The notes beneath the pieces were generated by a model, which was given only the letters and a program-made list of their open reading frames with translations, was not told the DNA's origin and did not search any database. Positions 14,473 to 22,993 of a stretch of 64,000 bases of DNA are shown here, in pieces (positions within the stretch are counted from its first letter, which is position 1; the number at the start of each line of letters is the position of its first letter). The DNA is taken from positions 249,170 through 313,169 of the forward strand of contig JAUXAG010000001.1 of assembly GCA_030614915.1 (NCBI GenBank), in the 5' to 3' direction. A program made the position numbers and the translations under genes. This DNA comes from Actinomycetes bacterium (GTDB taxonomy: Bacteria; Planctomycetota; Phycisphaerae; JAACET01).

Positions 14473-15906
14473 TTATTCGATATAAACTCTGTCACCCATT
14501 TTGATGGGGGGCAGTTGGGGGTTTCTGGCGAGGAATTCGTCGGTGTCGAGGGCAAAGAGGGGAGAAATCTCCAAAGTACAAGCAGGTTCACCCTGGGGAT
14601 TGTGGGGTAGTTCGATGCCGGCGAGTCTGAGCCAACGGGCGGCGCGGCGAATCATGTCGCGGCGGCAAGTTCGCGGGGAATCGGGGCCCATGGCATTCTT
14701 GACAGGAGAGAACTCCTCGGGGCGGTCGGTCTCAAAGACGATGCTCTTGGCGGCTACGGGCAGGGCGTCAAAGATAAACATTTCCAGCTTGACGGCATTT
14801 GGGTCGGCCGGCTCGATGTGCAGTCCTTCGGCGTCTATGAAAGCGACCCTTTTCTCGGCTCGATGGTAGGGCAGAGATGATCCGGTCTGGGTGAGACACT
14901 GAACGAAATCGACGTTAATAACATGGATGGCAATACTGCCGGCGTTGAAGGTGCGTGAGCCGTCGGGATTGTGGGCGTGGGCTAAGTCGTCGGGCAAATC
15001 AGAATACTCGATGACCATGAGCTTGCCGTCACTGGTGCAAAAGTTGCCGACGCGCTCGAGGTCATCGATCTTGGGCAGAGATTTGCTGGAGATCTCGGAG
15101 TCGTCGGCGATGTGCAGGCCAATAAACACGGGGTCGAGGACGCTGACGAGGGGATTGTCCACCTGGATATAAGAGAGGTACTGCACGGAGTCGTGGGCGA
15201 GCTTGTCGAGGCAGCCGGAGCTTTTCAGGGCCAGGAGGGTTCCTCCGTGGCCGTTGGGCGAAAGGGCCAAGCTATCCTTGGCGGCCAAGAGCAGTTTGCC
15301 GTCGAAGTCAAAGGCGGGTAGAGTGCCCTGCGTGAAAAAGCAGACGCTGTCGGGGGACAGGCCGAAATAGTCGTGCTGGGCGAAGAAATCTCGAATCTGG
15401 CGGTCATTGGTGGGGCTGGTCATAATGTACCAGGCGATTTGGCGTTGGTAACGGCGTTGATTGGCCAGGAGAGACTCGGCAAAGAGCTGAAAAAGGGATT
15501 TGTTGCGGACGGGCGAGATGCAGAAGGCGCCTTTGGGTCCGTCGAATCCTAAACGAGTTCCCTGTCCACCGGCCACGGTGAGCAGAGCGACCTTGCCCTG
15601 GCTGATGGCTTCGGAGCCGAGCCGATGTGCGCGTTTGTAGAAGTCCTGCTGGTCTGGGGCGGGCTGGCGTGGGAAAAAGGGAGCGGGGGTGATATTGGCA
15701 GGGACAATCTTGTCGGGCTTGGCCAAGACGTGAGTGAGGATGAGAGGGTCGAGCTGGTCGAAGTCCAGGGCTTGGATCTGGTCGAGCAGAGGACCCCGGG
15801 CGATAGGATCGAGCTGGTCCCAGAAGCGCAGGAGATGGCCCTGTTTGCGGGCAGTGAGAATCTTTTGAGCAGCTCTGTAACGCCGGGTAAGCTTGGAGGT
15901 AAGCAT
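14473..15906 (-). CDS. UDPGP-family UDP-sugar pyrophosphorylase (UAP-like)
   Basis: A 477-residue enzyme of the eukaryote-like UDP-GlcNAc/UDP-GalNAc pyrophosphorylase family, making UDP-N-acetylhexosamine from UTP and the sugar 1-phosphate. Visible: the nucleotide loop VAGGQGTRLGFDGPKGAF, WYIMTSPTNDRQI, PNGHGGTLLAL, YIQVDNPLVSVLDPVFIG, EYSDLP, and the sugar-site NAGSIAIHVI, with EMFIFDALP further on. The start at 15906 has AGGAG eight bases upstream; a 17-codon upstream extension lacks conservation. It stands alone between convergent and divergent neighbours, so it probably has its own promoter. UDP-glucose as substrate cannot be excluded. Confidence 0.85.
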   Translation of the reverse strand: MLTSKLTRRYRAAQKILTARKQGHLLRFWDQLDPIARGPLLDQIQALDFDQLDPLILTHVLAKPDKIVPANITPAPFFPRQPAPDQQDFYKRAHRLGSEAISQGKVALLTVAGGQGTRLGFDGPKGAFCISPVRNKSLFQLFAESLLANQRRYQRQIAWYIMTSPTNDRQIRDFFAQHDYFGLSPDSVCFFTQGTLPAFDFDGKLLLAAKDSLALSPNGHGGTLLALKSSGCLDKLAHDSVQYLSYIQVDNPLVSVLDPVFIGLHIADDSEISSKSLPKIDDLERVGNFCTSDGKLMVIEYSDLPDDLAHAHNPDGSRTFNAGSIAIHVINVDFVQCLTQTGSSLPYHRAEKRVAFIDAEGLHIEPADPNAVKLEMFIFDALPVAAKSIVFETDRPEEFSPVKNAMGPDSPRTCRRDMIRRAARWLRLAGIELPHNPQGEPACTLEISPLFALDTDEFLARNPQLPPIKMGDRVYIE

Positions 15907-16110
15907 GAGCGGGGCTCCTGAGAACAGCTGCCAAGATGGTCTGAGCGGTCCAAGCAAGGGACGCCAACAAAGTGATGGTAATGCCGAGGGGCTGGCCTGG
16001 CAAGAGCATAGGGTGGGTTTTTGCAGTTGTATCTAGGGGCAAGATAGCCTAGATTCTCTCGGGTGATTGGGGACAGGCCGACAGGGATCAGACAATATGC
16101 GGAGACAAGC

Positions 16111-16434
16111 ATGAACGTATTACTAGCTAACATACTGGAGGACTTCTGGAAGGTGTCGGGGTGGGAAAAGGCGTGGCTGGCCATAGGAATAGGGGGCCAG
16201 TTACTGTTCACGGCACGTTTCGTAGTCCAATGGATAGTTTCGGAACGAAAGAAACGCTCGGTTATACCGGTGGCGTTCTGGTATCTGTCATTGGTCGGAT
16301 CTCTGGTGTTGCTAAGCTATGCAATCTACAGAAGGGATCCGGTATTCATCCTGGGGTTCAGCCTGAATTCGCTGGTCTATGTTCGAAATTTGTGGCTGAT
16401 TTATCGTCCGGGGGCAGTTGTGGCAGAGAAATGA
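16111..16434 (+). CDS. LAB_N (lipid A biosynthesis N-terminal) domain protein
   Basis: A 107-residue membrane protein that is just the LAB_N domain: GIGGQLLFTARFVVQWIVSE, then PVAFWYLSLVGSLVLLSYAI and FILGFSLNSLVYVRNLWLIY, giving three transmembrane helices. This domain sits next to or is fused with lipid A and polyprenyl-phosphate sugar transferases and is related to small transporters; its exact job is not settled. No partner glycosyltransferase is adjacent. ATG 16111 follows GGAG at a good distance. It would fit an organism with an outer membrane. Confidence 0.85.
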   Translation: MNVLLANILEDFWKVSGWEKAWLAIGIGGQLLFTARFVVQWIVSERKKRSVIPVAFWYLSLVGSLVLLSYAIYRRDPVFILGFSLNSLVYVRNLWLIYRPGAVVAEK

Positions 16435-16534
16435 AGGGATGCGGGGGGAGGGATTTTGACTTGAACGGGCCGAGAAAGGACGGTAAAGTCAGTGGGGGTG
16501 GGTCTGAGGGGAAGAACGTAAGGAGGATAAGACT

Positions 16535-17473
16535 ATGCTCAGGAAAACTATGACAGTTGTGGCCTTGACGGCAGCGGTTATTGGGCTGGGGTTTAATGTA
16601 TCGGCGGTGCTGGGCGAGAGTGAATCAGGCGCAAGCAAGGCGAGCTTGGACAAGCTGGTCCAGCAACTAATAGACGCCCGTAGCAACTACGGGGAGAATC
16701 TGCACCAGCTCATAGAATACTACAAGAAGATGGGGAATTCGCAGGGGGAAGACTGGGCAAAGCGGGAACTGAAAGAGTTTGGCAAGATCCGTCAGAGGGA
16801 GTATTTGCCGGGCCTGAAAGCGAAGCTGGTAGTGGTGAACACCGAAGCCATGGGGGAAAGCGATATCGTCGAAGCTCTGGTGGGGTATCGGCAGGTGTAC
16901 CGGAAGAGCCTTGAATCGCTGGTGGGGGTGCTGAAAGGGGCCAAGGATGTGAAGCAGTGGACGCTAGCCAAACGGGAACTAAAGGAGTTGATATCAGTAA
17001 ACAAGTACATGTACCTGCGGGATGCGGATACTCCGGGGGCTGAGTTGCGAGCAAGGGATGAGATCGGCGCAGCCGAGAAGCTCTACTCCCAAGCATTGGA
17101 GCTGAAGAAGAGGTCCAAAGGCTTTAGGGTGCGGAGGTACGAAACGCAGGCGGCGATGGAGGGTTTTCGGCGATTAATACGGGAGTATCCAAGTTCGGAG
17201 CGGATCGACGATGCGGCCTATCAGATAGGCGAACTGTGCCGGGATAACTTGAAGAACTATCAGCGAGCAATCCGCTGGTACGAGTGCGTGGTGGCCTGGG
17301 ATCCGGATACGCAAGTACGGGCCAATCTTCGTATTGCCCAGATATACGACAGACATCTGGTGAACCGCCTGACGGCGTTGGATTACTACGGTCGGGCTTT
17401 GAAGATAGAAGCCCGGGGCTCGTCGGAGCGGAGAAGTATCGAGCGGCGGATTAGGCGACTGAGCGGTAAATAG
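16535..17473 (+). CDS. Exported TPR-like protein
   Basis: A 312-residue protein with a signal peptide (TMTVVALTAAVIGLGFNVSA, cleavage probably after AVLG). The middle is charged and helical, with an internal near-duplication (DWAKRELKEFGKIRQREYLP and WTLAKRELKELISVNKYMYL). The C-terminal third has TPR units, clearest in MEGFRRLIREYPSSERIDDA and in NYQRAIRWYECVVAWDPDTQ. This looks like a YbgF/outer-membrane assembly type repeat, but the family is not recognised. Its stop is 9 bp before the signal peptidase gene, so the two are probably cotranscribed. Confidence 0.7.
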   Translation: MLRKTMTVVALTAAVIGLGFNVSAVLGESESGASKASLDKLVQQLIDARSNYGENLHQLIEYYKKMGNSQGEDWAKRELKEFGKIRQREYLPGLKAKLVVVNTEAMGESDIVEALVGYRQVYRKSLESLVGVLKGAKDVKQWTLAKRELKELISVNKYMYLRDADTPGAELRARDEIGAAEKLYSQALELKKRSKGFRVRRYETQAAMEGFRRLIREYPSSERIDDAAYQIGELCRDNLKNYQRAIRWYECVVAWDPDTQVRANLRIAQIYDRHLVNRLTALDYYGRALKIEARGSSERRSIERRIRRLSGK

Positions 17474-17482
17474 GCCCTGCAA

Positions 17483-19105
17483 ATGAAGAGCCCAACAACT
17501 AGGTTGCAGTCATCAGATAAAGAACGAAGGGGAAACAAATCGGGCAAGACCAGTGTGCTCTCGGTGCTGGGCCTGTTGGAATCGTTGACCCTGGTGGTGC
17601 TGCTGGCGCTGGTGTTTAGAGGCTTCGTGGTGGAGGCCTTTGTAATTCCCACCGGCTCAATGGCTGAGACCTTGCTGGGGGAACATACCGAGACAATCTG
17701 CAAGCAGTGCCGATATGTGTATGTAAGCAGTGTTCCCCCGGAGCGGAACAATAGGCGGGCAATGGGCCGCATGGGGAGTGGGAGACTGCGTTGCCCCAAC
17801 TGTGGGGCCGCGCCTAGACAAGAGGCCTTGGAACGGGCGGGCGACCGGGTGCTGGTGCTTAAACCGATGTATTTCCTGAGCCGTTATAAGGGCCTGGAGT
17901 GGCTGGGGCCCAGGCGCTGGGACGTGGCGGTATTCCTGTACCCCGGCAACGGCCAAGAAAACTATATCAAACGGATAACGGGACTGCCGGGAGAATCAAT
18001 CGAGGTAATCGACGGAGACATCTACATTAACGGGCAAATCGCCCGCAAGCCTCCCAGGGTTCAAGAACAGATGTGGATTACGGTCTTCGACAACGACTAC
18101 CAACGGCAGGACGATGGTCCGGATGGACCCGCCTGGCAAGAGGTGAGCGGCCGAATGGAGAGGCTCCGGGAGGGGCGAGTATTAAGGCTAAACGCCAAGG
18201 GGAGCGAGAGGACGTTGGTTTATAAAGGTGCGATTAACAATGGACTGGCCTATAATGCTCTGCACGGGTCAGAGGGGCCCGCTGTTACGGTATCAAACTT
18301 GCGGCTGAGCTTCGACGTGATTGGGCGAGAGAGGGGTAAGACAAGCGAAGTGACAGCGGTACTGAGCAAGGCAAATCGCCAGTTCCGGCTGCGGTTGGGG
18401 TTCTTGGATGAAGAGGCAGTGATAGAACTGCAAAGCCGATATGCCACAGAGACAGGAGAAGGGCGGACATACTGGAAGACTGTGCGAGATAAGGGTGGCT
18501 CCGAGCTGCGTCGAAGGCTGGGGGCAATCGCCCCGGGAAAGTCGGTACAACTACGATTGCAAAACGCGGATTACCGAGTGAGCGTATGGGTGGACGGGGA
18601 GGAAGTTCTGGCGACCACGGACAGCAGCTATGGACCTGCGGCCCTTGGCCAACTGCGTGATTCGGCCCAGAGCAGGGCGGCCAGGCCCTACGTGGCGATG
18701 GGGGCCAAAGACTGCGAGGTGGACCTGCTGCACATAAAGCTGGATCGGGATGTGTATTACACCTCACCGAGGAGAATCAGTGTTCCGCCAGAAGACCGCA
18801 GGCGAGATGCAATAGCGGCTAAACTTCACGGGGCGCGGCCCCGGGCCTGCGGTGAGCCTTTCAGAATGCCGCCGAGGAGAAATCATCCGGAGCCGGCATA
18901 CTTTATGATGGGAGATAATAGCTCCAACTCGCAAGACTCTCGGCTGTGGTGGTCAAAGCACGGGGGTCTGGGAGACGATTACGTTCTGGGGACAGTTCCG
19001 CGAAGCTATGTGATCGGGCAAGCATTTTCCGGATATTGGATACCAGTGCTGGGTAAACAACCAGAGCTAATACCCCGGGTCTCCAAGGTGCACCTTATCC
19101 GCTAG
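17483..19105 (+). CDS. lepB: Signal peptidase I with zinc-ribbon and beta-sandwich insertions
   Basis: Membrane protease that removes signal peptides. One N-terminal transmembrane helix (about 34-50) is followed by the nucleophile box EAFVIPTGSMAETL (Ser59), the general base in NYIKRITGLPGESIEV (Lys163) and the C-terminal GDNSSNSQDSR box. At 540 residues it is about twice normal. Between Ser and Lys lies a zinc ribbon (C73-x2-C76 and C104-x2-C107). Between the Lys box and box E lies about 230 residues with beta-sandwich (LamG/concanavalin-like) character, for example NADYRVSVWVDGEEVLATTD. Large insertions are known in planctomycete signal peptidases; the zinc ribbon is unusual. The catalytic pair is intact, so it should be active. 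Confidence 0.92.
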   Translation: MKSPTTRLQSSDKERRGNKSGKTSVLSVLGLLESLTLVVLLALVFRGFVVEAFVIPTGSMAETLLGEHTETICKQCRYVYVSSVPPERNNRRAMGRMGSGRLRCPNCGAAPRQEALERAGDRVLVLKPMYFLSRYKGLEWLGPRRWDVAVFLYPGNGQENYIKRITGLPGESIEVIDGDIYINGQIARKPPRVQEQMWITVFDNDYQRQDDGPDGPAWQEVSGRMERLREGRVLRLNAKGSERTLVYKGAINNGLAYNALHGSEGPAVTVSNLRLSFDVIGRERGKTSEVTAVLSKANRQFRLRLGFLDEEAVIELQSRYATETGEGRTYWKTVRDKGGSELRRRLGAIAPGKSVQLRLQNADYRVSVWVDGEEVLATTDSSYGPAALGQLRDSAQSRAARPYVAMGAKDCEVDLLHIKLDRDVYYTSPRRISVPPEDRRRDAIAAKLHGARPRACGEPFRMPPRRNHPEPAYFMMGDNSSNSQDSRLWWSKHGGLGDDYVLGTVPRSYVIGQAFSGYWIPVLGKQPELIPRVSKVHLIR

Positions 19106-19529
19106 GCGAGTGCCGAACAGCAGGGCTGGTTGAGCTCGGGACAGTTGAGGATTTATGAACGGGTGTAAGTTCATTGGCCAAGTAAAATACGGATAATTGG
19201 TCGACAGAGCGGGTGTTTTTCAACAACTTATCCACAAGCCGGCTGGAAGCTGGGTTTTGGCGGTCGGAAGAAAGCTTGAATGGGCAGAGCCAGGAAAAGT
19301 GCCTCAGGTTGAATAATAGGGTAGGATTACGGAGGTTGAGGAAGGTAACTGCTTATTATTGTGCCAGTTACGCGCATAGATTGATCGTAAACGTCAAAAA
19401 CGACTCGGGGTGAGGTTGGGTTCGGATGTCGGTGCGGGCAGCGAGCGGAAAATAAAGCAGAACAAACGGAAATTGTCTGACAGTTTATCCACAATCAGGC
19501 AGGAAGGAACTCCAGAGTCCCATAACTAG
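19106..19529. other. Intergenic region with DnaA boxes (possible origin or DnaA-regulated site)
   Basis: A 424-bp gap between lepB and lptB with no credible gene; a 66-codon frame at 19213-19413 has no protein character. It holds two perfect DnaA boxes, TTATCCACA, at 19228-19236 and 19485-19493, both on the plus strand, and a degenerate TTATCCGTA on the minus strand at 19188-19196. The sequence is more AT-rich than the neighbouring genes. Neither dnaA nor dnaN is nearby. Confidence 0.5.
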
Positions 19530-20282
19530 ATGGAACAAACAAACATGAACCTATTGGAAACCAGAGGCTTAGTAAAAAAATACTCCGGGCGAGTTGTGGT
19601 GGACCACGTTTCACTACGAGTGGCCCCGGCGGAGATAGTCGGTTTGCTGGGACGAAACGGAGCGGGCAAAACGACGACCTTCCGAATGACCATCGGAATG
19701 GTCAGGCCCGATGCGGGCACAGTAATGTTCGATGGAATGGATGTTACCCATATGCCGATGTACAAGCGAGCTCGGCGAGGTATGGGATATCTGGCCCAGG
19801 AGCCGAGCGTCTTTCAACGTTTGACGGTGGAAGAAAATCTGCTGGCGGTGCTGGAATCGATGACCATGTCGCGGAAACAACGCCTGAGCCGAGCAGAAGA
19901 GCTGATGGACGAGTTCGGCCTGACCTACCTGCGAAAGCAATTGGCCCGGACGCTGTCAGGCGGGGAACGTCGGAAACTGGAGATAGCCAGGAGCCTGATA
20001 ACCAATCCGACGCTGGTGTTGCTGGATGAGCCGTTCAGCGGAGTAGACCCCATAGCGGTAGAGAGCCTGCATCATGAGATCGGGTCGCTGCGCGATTCGG
20101 GGATATCGGTGCTGCTGACGGATCACAACGTGCGGGAGACACTGTCGGTGACGGATCGGTCATACATTATCTTCGACGGGCGGGTGCTGCGCGACGGGAC
20201 ACCGCGGGAACTGGTCAACGATCCGCTGGTGCGGAAGACGTATCTGGGCAGCAGGTTCAGCGCAGCAGAATTCGAGGGCTGA
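19530..20282 (+). CDS. lptB: LPS export ABC transporter ATP-binding protein
   Basis: Cytoplasmic ATPase of the LptBFG complex that pulls lipopolysaccharide from the inner membrane. The 250 residues carry Walker A GRNGAGKTTTFRMTIG, the Q-loop in YLAQEPSVFQRLTVEENL, the signature LSGGERRKLEIARSL, Walker B LVLLDEPFSGVDP and the switch His in LLTDHNVRETL, the last being LptB-like. The ending KTYLGSRF is also typical. A second ATG at 19545 is possible; neither has a clear ribosome site. No lptA, lptC, lptF or lptG is nearby. The 3' end of this gene has a degenerate copy after the arsenic cassette. Confidence 0.9.
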   Translation: MEQTNMNLLETRGLVKKYSGRVVVDHVSLRVAPAEIVGLLGRNGAGKTTTFRMTIGMVRPDAGTVMFDGMDVTHMPMYKRARRGMGYLAQEPSVFQRLTVEENLLAVLESMTMSRKQRLSRAEELMDEFGLTYLRKQLARTLSGGERRKLEIARSLITNPTLVLLDEPFSGVDPIAVESLHHEIGSLRDSGISVLLTDHNVRETLSVTDRSYIIFDGRVLRDGTPRELVNDPLVRKTYLGSRFSAAEFEG

Positions 20283-20318
20283 GAACAAAGTACTCCTTCA
20301 ACCAACGAGTATTCACAG
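20268..20318 (+). repeat. lptB 3'-end segment, left copy flanking the ars cassette
   Basis: Begins GAATTCGAGGGCTGAGAA at the lptB stop. It matches 23713-23762 (GAATTTGAGGGCTGAGAA) closely over the first 18 bases and then loosely, including CCAACGAGTATTC against CTAACGAATATCC. Confidence 0.5.
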
Positions 20319-20451
20319 CAGGGAAAAGACATCTCTGAGGGAGATGATACGCTGTCATGGACAGGCACTTCCAGGCTATGCCCACAACAAGCTCAGGCTT
20401 GCCTGCAACACAGGGACTTCTCAGATCAGCGAGATATTCTCAAGAAAACAC

Positions 20452-20480
20452 TTGACAATCCTTGGCTATTTGGCAAAATA
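20452..20480 (+). promoter_or_regulatory. ars promoter with overlapping ArsR operator
   Basis: TTGACA at 20452-20457 with an A-rich -10 near 20475-20480. The spacer and -10 carry TCCTTGGCTATTTGGCAAAA (20459-20478) followed by TA. A near copy stands before arsP at 20850-20871 (19 of 22 bases the same). The arms TTGGC and GGCAA/GCCAA are inverted repeats, fitting a dimeric ArsR regulator that covers the promoter and represses until arsenic binds. Confidence 0.65.
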
Positions 20481-20508
20481 GAAAACTATGGACAAGAAAG
20501 GACTAATC

Positions 20509-20826
20509 ATGGACCCCAAGACCAAGTCCCGATATAAGGCCAAGGCGAAGATCATAAAAGCCCTGTCGCATCCGACACGGCTTTTCATCGTGAATGAGCT
20601 CTCCAAGGGCGAGCGTTGCGTGTGTGAACTCACCGAGATGGTCGGCGACGACATTTCCACTGTGTCCAAGCACCTGTCGGTTCTCAAGAATGCCGGGATC
20701 GTCTCGGACGAGAAGCGCGGCACGCAGGTCTTCTACTCGCTGCGGCTTTTGTGCGTGCTCAACTTCTTTTCCTGCGTGGAGTCTGTGCTGAAAACGAAGG
20801 GGAAGGAACAAGCTTTGGTAAAATGA
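20509..20826 (+). CDS. arsR: ArsR-family metalloregulator
   Basis: A 105-residue winged-helix repressor with ALSHPTRLFIVNELSKGERC, the trivalent-arsenic motif CVCEL (the ELCVCDL type, two Cys as ligands), and the recognition helix DDISTVSKHLSVLKNAGIV followed by the wing EKRGTQVFYSL. The ATG at 20509 has AAAGGA seven bases upstream, better than the ATG at 20488. It heads the arsenic cassette and has operator-like palindromes before itself and before arsP, so it likely autoregulates and controls the downstream genes. Confidence 0.9.
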   Translation: MDPKTKSRYKAKAKIIKALSHPTRLFIVNELSKGERCVCELTEMVGDDISTVSKHLSVLKNAGIVSDEKRGTQVFYSLRLLCVLNFFSCVESVLKTKGKEQALVK

Positions 20827-20849
20827 GACGATGCTTTTTTTTGGGATTA

Positions 20850-20871
20850 TCCTTGGCCATTTAGCCAAATA
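20850..20871 (+). promoter_or_regulatory. Second ArsR operator-like site, before arsP
   Basis: TCCTTGGCCATTTAGCCAAA then TA. TTGGC-CATTTA-GCCAA is a perfect 5-bp inverted repeat with a 6-bp centre. It matches the site overlapping the arsR promoter. It lies in the 64-bp gap between arsR and arsP. Confidence 0.6.
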
Positions 20872-20890
20872 ACAACAGGAAGATACTTTG

Positions 20891-22204
20891 ATGCAGTGGA
20901 AGGATGAATGGAAAAAGCTCCTGGCGATAACAGCAGCCTTTTTGGCGTGCTTCTACTTGCCGATCGAGAGGCTGCAGGGCTCTGAGCGGATTAGCAATGC
21001 TGTCTGGGAGGCTTTTTTCCTCATCCGCTGGTATGCCCGCGAGCACGTGCTCTTGTGCCTGGTGCCGGCGTTTTTTATCGCCGGGGCCATTGCGGTCTTC
21101 GTCAGCCAAGCGTCGGTGATGAAATACCTGGGGGCCAAGGCCAACAAGGTTCTCGCTTACGGCGTAGCCTCGGTTTCCGGAACAATCCTAGCAGTCTGCT
21201 CTTGTACGGTACTGCCGCTTTTTGCGGGCATTTACCGTATGGGCGCAGGACTGGGACCAGCCACAGCATTTTTGTATTCCGGCCCGGCTATCAACGTGCT
21301 GGCTATCATCCTGACGGCACGGGTACTGGGTCTTGAGTTGGGTGTGGCTCGGGCAGTCGGAGCAATCCTGTTCAGCATTGTAATCGGTCTGCTGATGCAC
21401 TTGATCTTCCGCAAGGAGGAGTTGGCCAAGGCGAACGCCCAGGCCGAGCTGCCAGAACCGCAGGTCTCGCGGCCGCTCTGGCAGAACGCGCTGTTCTTTG
21501 CTGCTATGGTGGGTGTTTTGGTTTTTGCCAACTGGGGCAAGTCGGATTCAACAACTGGCGTCTGGTACACCATATATAGCGCCAAATGGATCATAACGGC
21601 GGTCTTTGCGGCGGGGCTTGGTCTAATACTGGTGTTCTGGATCAAGGTGTTATGGTTCAAGGTCGTACTGGCTGCCATCCCTACGGCCATTCTGGCGGCT
21701 GTATTCCGTCACGAGCCGATGATCCCGTTTGCCGCGGCCGTGGTCGGACTTTCCTGGGCCACAAGTACGAATGAGGGAGAAGCTAGTGAGTGGTTTACCT
21801 CATCCTGGGGATTTGCCAAGCAGATTCTGCCGCTACTTTTGGCTGGAGTGCTGGTAGCCGGCGCGCTCCTGGGGCGTCCTGGGCAAGAAGGGTTGATCCC
21901 CTCGGAGTGGGTGACCAAAGCGGTCGGCGGCAATTCGCTCTTCGCCAACTTCTTCGCCTCGCTGGCCGGAGCGTTCATGTACTTCGCCACGCTGACGGAG
22001 GTGCCGATCCTGCAGGGACTCATCGGTAGCGGCATGGGTAAAGGGCCGGCCCTAGCGTTGTTGTTGGCAGGACCTGCACTCAGTTTGCCTAACATGCTGG
22101 TCATTCGCAGCGTGATGGGAACCAAGAAGACCATGGTCTTCGTGGCACTCGTCGTCGTCATGGCCACGGTCACGGGAATGATCTATGGTACCGTTTTTGG
22201 ATAG
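20891..22204 (+). CDS. arsP: ArsP-like permease (DUF318), organoarsenical efflux
   Basis: A 437-residue permease with about ten hydrophobic helices in two halves. The first half has VPAFFIAGAIAVFVSQASVM and SGTILAVCSCTVLPLFAGIY, with the conserved CSC that is implicated in binding trivalent organoarsenicals, then LGPATAFLYSGPAINVLAII. The second half repeats the plan with FMYFATLTEVPILQGLIGSG and LLLAGPALSLPNMLVI. Related permeases have been proposed to move Cu/Zn, but the arsR-arsEFG context favours arsenicals. ATG 20891 follows AGGAAG. The next gene starts 9 bp on. Confidence 0.82.
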   Translation: MQWKDEWKKLLAITAAFLACFYLPIERLQGSERISNAVWEAFFLIRWYAREHVLLCLVPAFFIAGAIAVFVSQASVMKYLGAKANKVLAYGVASVSGTILAVCSCTVLPLFAGIYRMGAGLGPATAFLYSGPAINVLAIILTARVLGLELGVARAVGAILFSIVIGLLMHLIFRKEELAKANAQAELPEPQVSRPLWQNALFFAAMVGVLVFANWGKSDSTTGVWYTIYSAKWIITAVFAAGLGLILVFWIKVLWFKVVLAAIPTAILAAVFRHEPMIPFAAAVVGLSWATSTNEGEASEWFTSSWGFAKQILPLLLAGVLVAGALLGRPGQEGLIPSEWVTKAVGGNSLFANFFASLAGAFMYFATLTEVPILQGLIGSGMGKGPALALLLAGPALSLPNMLVIRSVMGTKKTMVFVALVVVMATVTGMIYGTVFG

Positions 22205-22213
22205 GAGTTCGCT

Positions 22214-22444
22214 ATGAAGAAGATTCAGATACTGGGCACCGGCTGCCCGAAGTGCAAGAAACTCGCGGAGAACGCCGAGGCTGCCGCCAAGGAACTCGGC
22301 ATCGAGTACGAACTTGTCAAGGTCACGGACATCAACGAGATTATGAAGTTCGGCGTCATGATGACGCCTGCGCTTGCCGTGGACGACGAGGTGAAGTCGG
22401 CGGGAAAGGTCCTGTCGGCCGACGATATCAAGGAGTTGCTTTAG
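22214..22444 (+). CDS. arsE: Thioredoxin-fold small protein, ArsE-like
   Basis: A 76-residue thioredoxin-fold protein: KIQILGTGCPKCKKLAENAE carries the redox CxxC (C-P-K-C), and MMTPALAVDDEV is the cis-Pro loop. In the arsEFG system of Shewanella, the small thioredoxin-like ArsE works with ArsF, apparently in reducing nitroaromatic arsenicals. AGGAG lies six bases before the ATG. The gene is between arsP and arsF in one orientation with short gaps, so one transcript is likely. Confidence 0.8.
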   Translation: MKKIQILGTGCPKCKKLAENAEAAAKELGIEYELVKVTDINEIMKFGVMMTPALAVDDEVKSAGKVLSADDIKELL

Positions 22445-22468
22445 GCACTGGCGTAAGGAGATTGTTGC

Positions 22469-22993
22469 ATGAGAGCCAAGAAGACTATTACCGTTGTTCT
22501 GCTCGCTTTTGTCGTTGCGAGCGTGGTGTACCTGGTTATCAAGGAATCGGGCGGGAAAGCCAGCGTTCCAGCAAGGCCGCAGACGAATGAGCAAACCACC
22601 ATCACAGAGGAAGAGCCCCAGATCCCCGGTGCATCCGAGAAGGAGGCAACAAATCGCAAAGTTGTGGCCTACTACTTCCACGGCAACATGCGCTGCGCGA
22701 CCTGCCGTACGATCGAGGCCTATACCAAGGAGGCTATCCAAGCTGGCTTCCCCAAGGCCCTGAAGGATGGACGGCTGGAGTTTCGGGTTGTGAACGTGGA
22801 TGAGCCGGACAACGAGCACTTCGTGCAGGATTACCAGCTCGTAACCCGCTCCGTGGTAATCGCCGAGTTTGAGGGCAGTAAGCAGAAGCAGTGGAAGAAC
22901 CTTGAGCAGGTCTGGCAGCTCGTCAGCAACGAGCAAGCGTTCGTCAAGTACATCCAGGACGAGACGGGCAGCTATCTGGAGGGGAGGAACTGA
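22469..22993 (+). CDS. arsF: ArsF-family protein
   Basis: A 174-residue exported or membrane-anchored protein with an N-terminal hydrophobic helix (TVVLLAFVVASVVYLVI), an acidic linker, and a thioredoxin-like domain beginning VVAYYFHGNMRCATCRTIEA (CxxC as C-A-T-C), then LEFRVVNVDEPDNEHFV and SVVIAEFEG. This is the family called nitrophenyl compound nitroreductase subunit ArsF. Its stop and the arsG ATG overlap (TGATG), so the two are coupled. The role in reducing aromatic arsenicals comes from family knowledge, not from this sequence. Confidence 0.85.
   Translation: MRAKKTITVVLLAFVVASVVYLVIKESGGKASVPARPQTNEQTTITEEEPQIPGASEKEATNRKVVAYYFHGNMRCATCRTIEAYTKEAIQAGFPKALKDGRLEFRVVNVDEPDNEHFVQDYQLVTRSVVIAEFEGSKQKQWKNLEQVWQLVSNEQAFVKYIQDETGSYLEGRN

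Noticed and set aside
19213-19413. 66-codon ORF between lepB and lptB
   Set aside because: No ribosome site, no hydrophobic or domain pattern, and it overlaps a DnaA box.
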